From the NCBI RefSeq assembly GCF_000308755.1, contig NZ_BAGF01000045.1:1-64000 (forward strand): a DNA stretch of 64,000 bases, read 5' to 3'. Below the pieces are notes generated by a model. It saw only the letters and a list, made by a program, of their open reading frames with translations. It did not search any database and was not told the DNA's origin. Shown here one piece after another: positions 59,309 through 64,000 of the stretch; within the stretch, counting starts at the first letter, position 1; the number at the start of each line of letters is the position of its first letter. The position numbers were made by a program, and so were the translations under genes. This DNA is from Nocardia pneumoniae NBRC 100136 (GTDB lineage Bacteria > Actinomycetota > Actinomycetes > Mycobacteriales > Mycobacteriaceae).

Positions 59309-62300
59309 ATGTCGCTCATTCACGGAGGAGTGCGGTTCACTCCCACCCGCGCCGGGATCGTCAACCTCTGGGACTACCGCGACCAGGAATTCTGCTTCGC
59401 CGACGGCAGATTGGTGCTGCGCGGGCCGAACGGGTCGGGCAAGACCAAGGCGCTGGAGGTGCTGTTCCCGTTCGTGCTGGATGGGCGAATCGAGCCGCGT
59501 CGGCTCAACCCGTTCGCCGGCGAGGAACGCACGATGAAGTCGAACCTGCTCTACCGCAAGCAGGACTCGGCCTACTCCTATGTCTGGATGGAGTTCGCGC
59601 GCGGTCGCTGGGACGACCCCGAAGTGGTCACCGTCGGTATCGGCATGCGCGCCACCCGGTCCTCGGACAAGGTGACCCGCTGGTACTTCGTCGCCGACGG
59701 CCGCGTCGGCGTGGATTTCTCGCTGATCGGTCCGGACGACCGTCCGTTCACCCGCAAACAACTCGCCGAACAGATCGGCAGCGACTCGATCGTCGACCGC
59801 CCGGTGGACTATCGCAACGCCATCGACGCGCGCATGTTCGGTCTCGGCGCGCAGCGTTACGACCAGCTGATCAACCTGATCCTCACGCTGCGCCGCCCGC
59901 AGCTGGCCAAGAACCTCGATCCGCGCGGGCTCTCCCAGGCGCTGACCGACGGCCTGCGCCCGCTCGACGAACACCTGATCCTGGACGCCGCCCGGTCGTT
60001 CAGCGATATGGAGGAGGTGGCCCGAACCCTGGAGGGGCTGGTCCACGCCGACACGGCGACCAGGGCTTTCGTCGAGGTCTATCGGAAATACCTCGCGGTC
60101 CAGGCGAAAACGGACGTAGACCAGGTGCGGGCCCGGCTCGACGCGGTCACGCACGCGAGCACCGCGCTGTTCGCGGCGACCGCGCTGCGCGAGCGCAGGG
60201 AGACCGAACGCGCCGCCGCCGAGGCCCGAGCGGAGGACGCCGACCGCGCCTACGAGCAGGCCCTCGCCGATCGGGAAAACCTGCGGCGCTCCAGCGCTTA
60301 CGAGGGCAAGCAGCAGCTCGACGACCTGGCTGACGCGGTACGGCGGCTGGAGACCTCGGCGGGCGTGCACGCCGACAAGGCGCTGAAAGCGCAGCAGACG
60401 GTGGACCAGCGCGCCGCGGAGGCCGAACGCGCGCGCAGCGCGGTCCGCGCCGCCGCTGCCGCGCTCGCCCGCGGCGAGGACGAGCTGCGCGCCGCCGCCG
60501 AGGACGCGGGCATCGCATGGACGCCGCTGCCCGAGACAGCACGGGCCGAACAGCTCACCACGGCCGTGCACAGCCACGCCGAGGAGCGCGACGCCGACGT
60601 ACGGGCGGTGCGCAGGGCGTTGGGTGCGGTTGACGCCGCGGCCGCCGAACGCACCAGGGCCGAGCGGCTCGCCGAGCGTGCCCGCGAACTGCGCGACGCG
60701 GCCGCCGCCGAGGTCGCGCACGCCGAGGCGACGGTCGCGTTGGCCCGCACCGAGGCCGCGGGCGCGCTGCGCGGGTGGTGGGAGGAGCACCGTGCGATCT
60801 ACTCCCCCGTCCGCGCCGGGCTGTTCGAGGCGCTGAACTCCGCGGTGACCGAGGCCGGTTCGGACGCCGCCACCGTCGCCGAAGTGCTGGCGGAGCGGGC
60901 CGAGCCCCTGCTCGACGAGATCCGCGGCCGTCGTCAGGAGGCCCGCGCGCGGGCGGCGACGGCGGCCGCGCGGGTCAGCGAGCTCACCGCCGAACGCGAG
61001 CGCGTCGCGGCCCAACGCGACGACGCCCCACCGGCATACGCGGCCCGGTCCGGCCGTACCGGCCAACGGCCGGGCGCCGCGCTGTGGCGTCTGGTGCGCT
61101 TCGCCGACGATGTGCCGCCCGAGACCGCGGCAGGTATCGAGGCCGCGCTGGACGCCGCGAACCTGCTCGACGGCTGGGTCTGCCCACCGGACGCGCTGCC
61201 GGGGGATTTCGAGTCGGATCAGTTCCTGGTGCCGCTGCCCGCCGCGGACCGGCCGACCGGCCGCACCCTCGCCGATGTGCTGGTCGTCGAGGACGATTCG
61301 GACGCGCTCACCGTGCCAAGGCAGGCCGTAGCCGACGTGCTCGCCTCCATCGCCCTGCACGACGGCGCGGACCGACCGGACGCGGCGGTGACGATCGAGG
61401 CCAGCGGTGGATTCCGTCAAGGCGTGCAGGTCGGCAGGCACCGGAAGGCCGACGCGGAGTACATCGGTGCGACCGCAAGGGCCAGGCGCCGCGAGATCCG
61501 CTCGGCAGAGCTGACCGCGGCCATCGCCGCCGCGGAGGAGGAGCTGCGCGTCTTCGAGCGGCAGGAGGCGGACGCCGCCGCGGAACTCGCGCGAATCTCC
61601 GCCGCCGCCAAAGGGCTTCCGCGTCCGACCGCGGTGCTCGCCGCGCTGCGTGCGGTGTCGGAGGCCGCGGGCATGATGCGCTCGCGTGCCGAAGCCGCCG
61701 CCCACGCCGAGCGCGAACTCGACCAGTCGATCGCGGAATTCTCCGCCGCGGAGAAGAAGCTGCGCGCCACCGCGGCGGCGCACCGCACCCCGCGCACGGG
61801 CACCGAGATCGACGCCCTCGCCGCCGCGATCCGGCACTTCGAGAACACCGGCGCCGGACTGCTGCGGCTACGCGGCGACCACGAGCGGGAACGCGAGCGG
61901 GAACGGGAAGCCGATGACCGCCTGGCCGAGGCCGCCGACCTGGCCGAGGCGTTCGTGGAGGAAGCGGAAGCCGCGCAGTCCGGCTACCGGGAACAGCTGC
62001 GCAAGCTGGAGACCCTGCGCGAGGCGCTCGGCGCGGGCGCGGCCGACATCGATCGCGAGCTGGAGCAGGCCAGGCAGCGGATCGAGGCGACCAAGGCCGA
62101 GCAGAAAGCCGCGCGCAAGGCCGCCAACGAGGCCATCGAGGCGGTCGGTGACGCCGAGGCCGCCTACCGCACCGCCCACGAATCGCTCGCCACCGCGCTC
62201 ACCGAGGTGCTCGCGGAGGTGAAAGCCCTTGCGCCCTATGCCCAGCCCGATCTGCTTACCCTGCTGGGCGCGTCCACCGACGGGCGCTGGCCCGGTAGCG

Positions 62301-63499
62301 ACGCCGCGTGGTCGACGCCCGAGCAACTGCTGTACCGGATCTCCACTGCGGGACCACAGGCGCAGCCGGGGGTGCTGCCCGACGAGGTCGCCGAGCTGTT
62401 CGACGCCCTCGCCGCCGCCACCGCCTCGGTTCGGGCGAGCGAGGCGGCACGCAAGTCCACCCGCAGCGCGGTGACCGCGGCGCTCCAGGAGTTCGACGCC
62501 GCCCTCGCCGGTTCCGGCCGCGACTACCGGCTCCAGTGGGACGCGGCCGACGGCCTCACCGTCGTGCAGGTGCAGGACGAGCACGGCGTCTCGGCGCTCG
62601 CCGAGTTCGCCGACCGCGTCGACACCGCGCGCCGCGATCAAGAACTGCTGCTCACCGACGCCGAGCGGCGCATCCTGGAGGACGCGCTGCTGACCGGCCT
62701 TGCCCAGCAGATCCACGAACGCACTAGCGACGCCCGCGATCTGATCGCCAGGATGGGCGCGGAGATGAAGCAGCGGCGGATGTCCTCGGGCAACACCATC
62801 GGCGTGCACTGGCTGCTCGCCGACAACCTGTCGGACTCGGCGCGGGCGATGTGCAAGCTGCTGGACCGGGACGCCTCGGCCCTGACGGCCGAGGACCTGG
62901 CGGCGATCCGGGCGCATTTCGCCGCCGAGATCCGCGCGGCGCGGGCCGCGCACCCCGAGCGCTCCTATCCCGAGATCCTCGCCGCCACCCTGGATTACCG
63001 CAGCTGGCGGGTGTTCTCGTTCACGCTGATCTCCGCCGACGGCAGCGAGGACAAGCTCACCGTGGCCAGGCACAGCGCGCTGTCGGGTGGCGAGCAGTCG
63101 GTGTCGCTGCACCTACCGCTGTTCGCCGCGGCGCACGTCATGCTCGATTCGGCCGACCCGCAGGCGCCGCGCCTGCTCGCGCTGGACGAGGCGTTCGCCG
63201 GTGTCGACGACAACGGCCGTAGCGAATTGCTGGGGCTGAGCGTGCAATTCGACCTCGACCTGTTCATGACCGGCTACGACCTGTGGATCACCTATCCGCA
63301 CGTTCCAGCGTGCGCGCACTACGACCTGGCACACAGCGCGGCCGAGAACACCGTCAGCGCGACGCTGCTGGTGTGGGACAGCGGCGAGCTGCTCGCCGAA
63401 CACGACGGAACCGATCTGACCGCCGCGCTCGGCTCACCCGACCGCCGCCGAGTTCCCACCACGATCGAAGGAGGGCTCGAACTCGCGCCGGTGACCTGA
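59309..63499 (+). CDS. jetC: Wadjet-like JetC, SMC/MukB-type ATPase (TIGR02680)
   Basis: 1396 residues. The head is split: Walker A GPNGSGKT at 39-46, then long Ala/Glu/Arg-rich coiled coils (about 270-490 and 720-1000) around a hinge-like globular region (about 590-720), then the C-terminal half of the head with LSGGEQSVSLHLPLFAAAH (signature) and LLALDEAFAGVDDNGR (Walker B and catalytic Glu). Members load on plasmid DNA and extrude loops so that JetD can cut circular DNA. A fourth gene of the TIGR02679 type is expected but does not follow; the stop abuts that of an M15 peptidase gene on the other strand. Confidence 0.88.
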   Translation: MSLIHGGVRFTPTRAGIVNLWDYRDQEFCFADGRLVLRGPNGSGKTKALEVLFPFVLDGRIEPRRLNPFAGEERTMKSNLLYRKQDSAYSYVWMEFARGRWDDPEVVTVGIGMRATRSSDKVTRWYFVADGRVGVDFSLIGPDDRPFTRKQLAEQIGSDSIVDRPVDYRNAIDARMFGLGAQRYDQLINLILTLRRPQLAKNLDPRGLSQALTDGLRPLDEHLILDAARSFSDMEEVARTLEGLVHADTATRAFVEVYRKYLAVQAKTDVDQVRARLDAVTHASTALFAATALRERRETERAAAEARAEDADRAYEQALADRENLRRSSAYEGKQQLDDLADAVRRLETSAGVHADKALKAQQTVDQRAAEAERARSAVRAAAAALARGEDELRAAAEDAGIAWTPLPETARAEQLTTAVHSHAEERDADVRAVRRALGAVDAAAAERTRAERLAERARELRDAAAAEVAHAEATVALARTEAAGALRGWWEEHRAIYSPVRAGLFEALNSAVTEAGSDAATVAEVLAERAEPLLDEIRGRRQEARARAATAAARVSELTAERERVAAQRDDAPPAYAARSGRTGQRPGAALWRLVRFADDVPPETAAGIEAALDAANLLDGWVCPPDALPGDFESDQFLVPLPAADRPTGRTLADVLVVEDDSDALTVPRQAVADVLASIALHDGADRPDAAVTIEASGGFRQGVQVGRHRKADAEYIGATARARRREIRSAELTAAIAAAEEELRVFERQEADAAAELARISAAAKGLPRPTAVLAALRAVSEAAGMMRSRAEAAAHAERELDQSIAEFSAAEKKLRATAAAHRTPRTGTEIDALAAAIRHFENTGAGLLRLRGDHEREREREREADDRLAEAADLAEAFVEEAEAAQSGYREQLRKLETLREALGAGAADIDRELEQARQRIEATKAEQKAARKAANEAIEAVGDAEAAYRTAHESLATALTEVLAEVKALAPYAQPDLLTLLGASTDGRWPGSDAAWSTPEQLLYRISTAGPQAQPGVLPDEVAELFDALAAATASVRASEAARKSTRSAVTAALQEFDAALAGSGRDYRLQWDAADGLTVVQVQDEHGVSALAEFADRVDTARRDQELLLTDAERRILEDALLTGLAQQIHERTSDARDLIARMGAEMKQRRMSSGNTIGVHWLLADNLSDSARAMCKLLDRDASALTAEDLAAIRAHFAAEIRAARAAHPERSYPEILAATLDYRSWRVFSFTLISADGSEDKLTVARHSALSGGEQSVSLHLPLFAAAHVMLDSADPQAPRLLALDEAFAGVDDNGRSELLGLSVQFDLDLFMTGYDLWITYPHVPACAHYDLAHSAAENTVSATLLVWDSGELLAEHDGTDLTAALGSPDRRRVPTTIEGGLELAPVT

Positions 63500-64000
63500 T
63501 CAACGCACGCTCGCGTCCGGCTTCATCGGCGGGCAGTCCGCGCCAGGCAGGGTGGCCAGTTCGAAATGCCACCACTCGTTGTCGAACATCCGGCACAACC
63601 CCCAGCGGTTGCCGTTCGCCTCCAGCCACTGGGCGCCCTGCCGCGGACCGACGTCGATCGCCTGGCCGGAGACGTGCGTCGATTCCTCCGGCGGCAGCAC
63701 CCAGCGGCGCGCGCCGTCCGGGCCGTAGGTCGCCACACCGTCCTCCCACAGCGCCTGCTGCTGGGCGCGCGTGCGGTATCCGGACGTGATGGACAGCGGC
63801 ACACCCTGCGCGTGCGCCTCACGTTCGGCGAGCGTGTACGCAAGGGCCAAGGCGGGCTCGAGCCCTTCGGTCCCGGTCGCCGAGCCCACCGACTCCCGCT
63901 GCTCTATGCCGCTGAGGTCGGCCTGCGCCTGCCCCGCCAGAACGCCGGTCGCGACCAGCGCGGGCAGCACCGCCACCGATAGTCGCGCGAGCAACCGACT
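63500..64000 (-). CDS. M15-family D-Ala-D-Ala carboxypeptidase, N terminus at window edge
   Basis: At least 165 residues of an exported zinc peptidase acting on peptidoglycan stem peptides. A signal peptide (LSVAVLPALVATGVLAGQAQA) is followed by SITSGYRTRAQQQALW, the zinc motif STHVSGQAIDVG (His and Asp) and WWHFEL (third ligand His). VanY-like. The only in-frame start inside the window is a TTG at 63992-63994; the open frame runs on to base 64000, so the true start may lie outside. Its stop codon directly abuts the jetC stop. Confidence 0.88.
   Translation of the reverse strand, partial: SRLLARLSVAVLPALVATGVLAGQAQADLSGIEQRESVGSATGTEGLEPALALAYTLAEREAHAQGVPLSITSGYRTRAQQQALWEDGVATYGPDGARRWVLPPEESTHVSGQAIDVGPRQGAQWLEANGNRWGLCRMFDNEWWHFELATLPGADCPPMKPDASVR

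Noticed and set aside
56879..61837. Minus-strand open frame of about 1650 codons opposite jetA, jetB and jetC
   Set aside because: Mirror image of real coding sequence; composition is Arg/Gly/Gln-rich and no motif is present.
63500..64000. Candidate jetD after jetC
   Set aside because: The gene is on the opposite strand and has the SxHxxGxAxD and WWHFE motifs of an M15 peptidase, not a TOPRIM nuclease.

Overview
The window comes from a high-GC actinobacterium of the order Mycobacteriales, most likely a Nocardia or close relative. The evidence is frequent GTG/TTG starts, F420-type flavoenzyme homologues, a complete Pup-proteasome locus, and gene order that follows my recollection of the Mycobacterium tuberculosis segment Rv2073c-Rv2125: dehydrogenase, F420 biliverdin reductase, pepE, 5'-3' exonuclease, DUF4333 membrane protein, helY, tatC, tatA, pafC, pafB, pafA, prcA, prcB, pup, dop, mpa, lppK, trmI, recB-like nuclease, hisG, hisE, metH, PAC2.

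Layout. (1) 1-8.6 kb: dehydrogenase (cut by the window edge), F420 reductase, PepE, exonuclease, DUF4333 protein, HelY and the Tat translocase. (2) 8.7-17.2 kb: a PanE-like reductase, then the Pup-proteasome genes on the minus strand (dop-pup-prcB-prcA, a strong hairpin, then pafA-[PIN remnant]-pafB-pafC). (3) 17.3-32.9 kb: about 17 accessory genes lie between dop and its usual neighbour mpa: membrane proteins, two Ddn-like F420 proteins, NUDIX, AIM24, ArsC-like, cyclophilin, a KhtTU-type K+/H+ antiporter, an OafA-type acyltransferase, a TetR/glycosyltransferase pair and an ECF sigma factor with a SnoaL tail. (4) 32.9-40.2 kb: mpa, lppK (with an IdeR-like box), trmI, recB-like, a YeiH exporter with a newly noticed 44-residue partner, hisG and hisE. 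(5) 40.2-46.5 kb: an unusual three-gene set (Fe/2OG oxygenase, SAM methyltransferase, carnitine acyltransferase-like enzyme), then a HAD phosphatase and a Ser/Thr kinase. (6) 46.5-51.7 kb: a decayed copy of the metH 3' end, metH itself and a PAC2 protein. (7) 51.8-63.5 kb: a single polypeptide joining adenylation, carrier and membrane acyltransferase domains, a resolvase-like protein, an XRE/TPR regulator, and a Wadjet-like jetA-jetB-jetC defence operon with no jetD next to it. (8) 63.5 kb to the end: an M15 peptidase.

Many genes have a TANNNT-type -10 hexamer 6-7 bases before the start codon and no Shine-Dalgarno sequence, which points to widespread leaderless transcription. Many convergent gene pairs are separated by perfect or near-perfect hairpins without U-tracts. 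The leading candidates for something new are the oxygenase/methyltransferase/carnitine-acyltransferase cluster, the one-protein activate-carry-transfer enzyme, and the Wadjet operon missing its nuclease. All assignments rest on reading the sequence and on recalled family knowledge; no database search was run.
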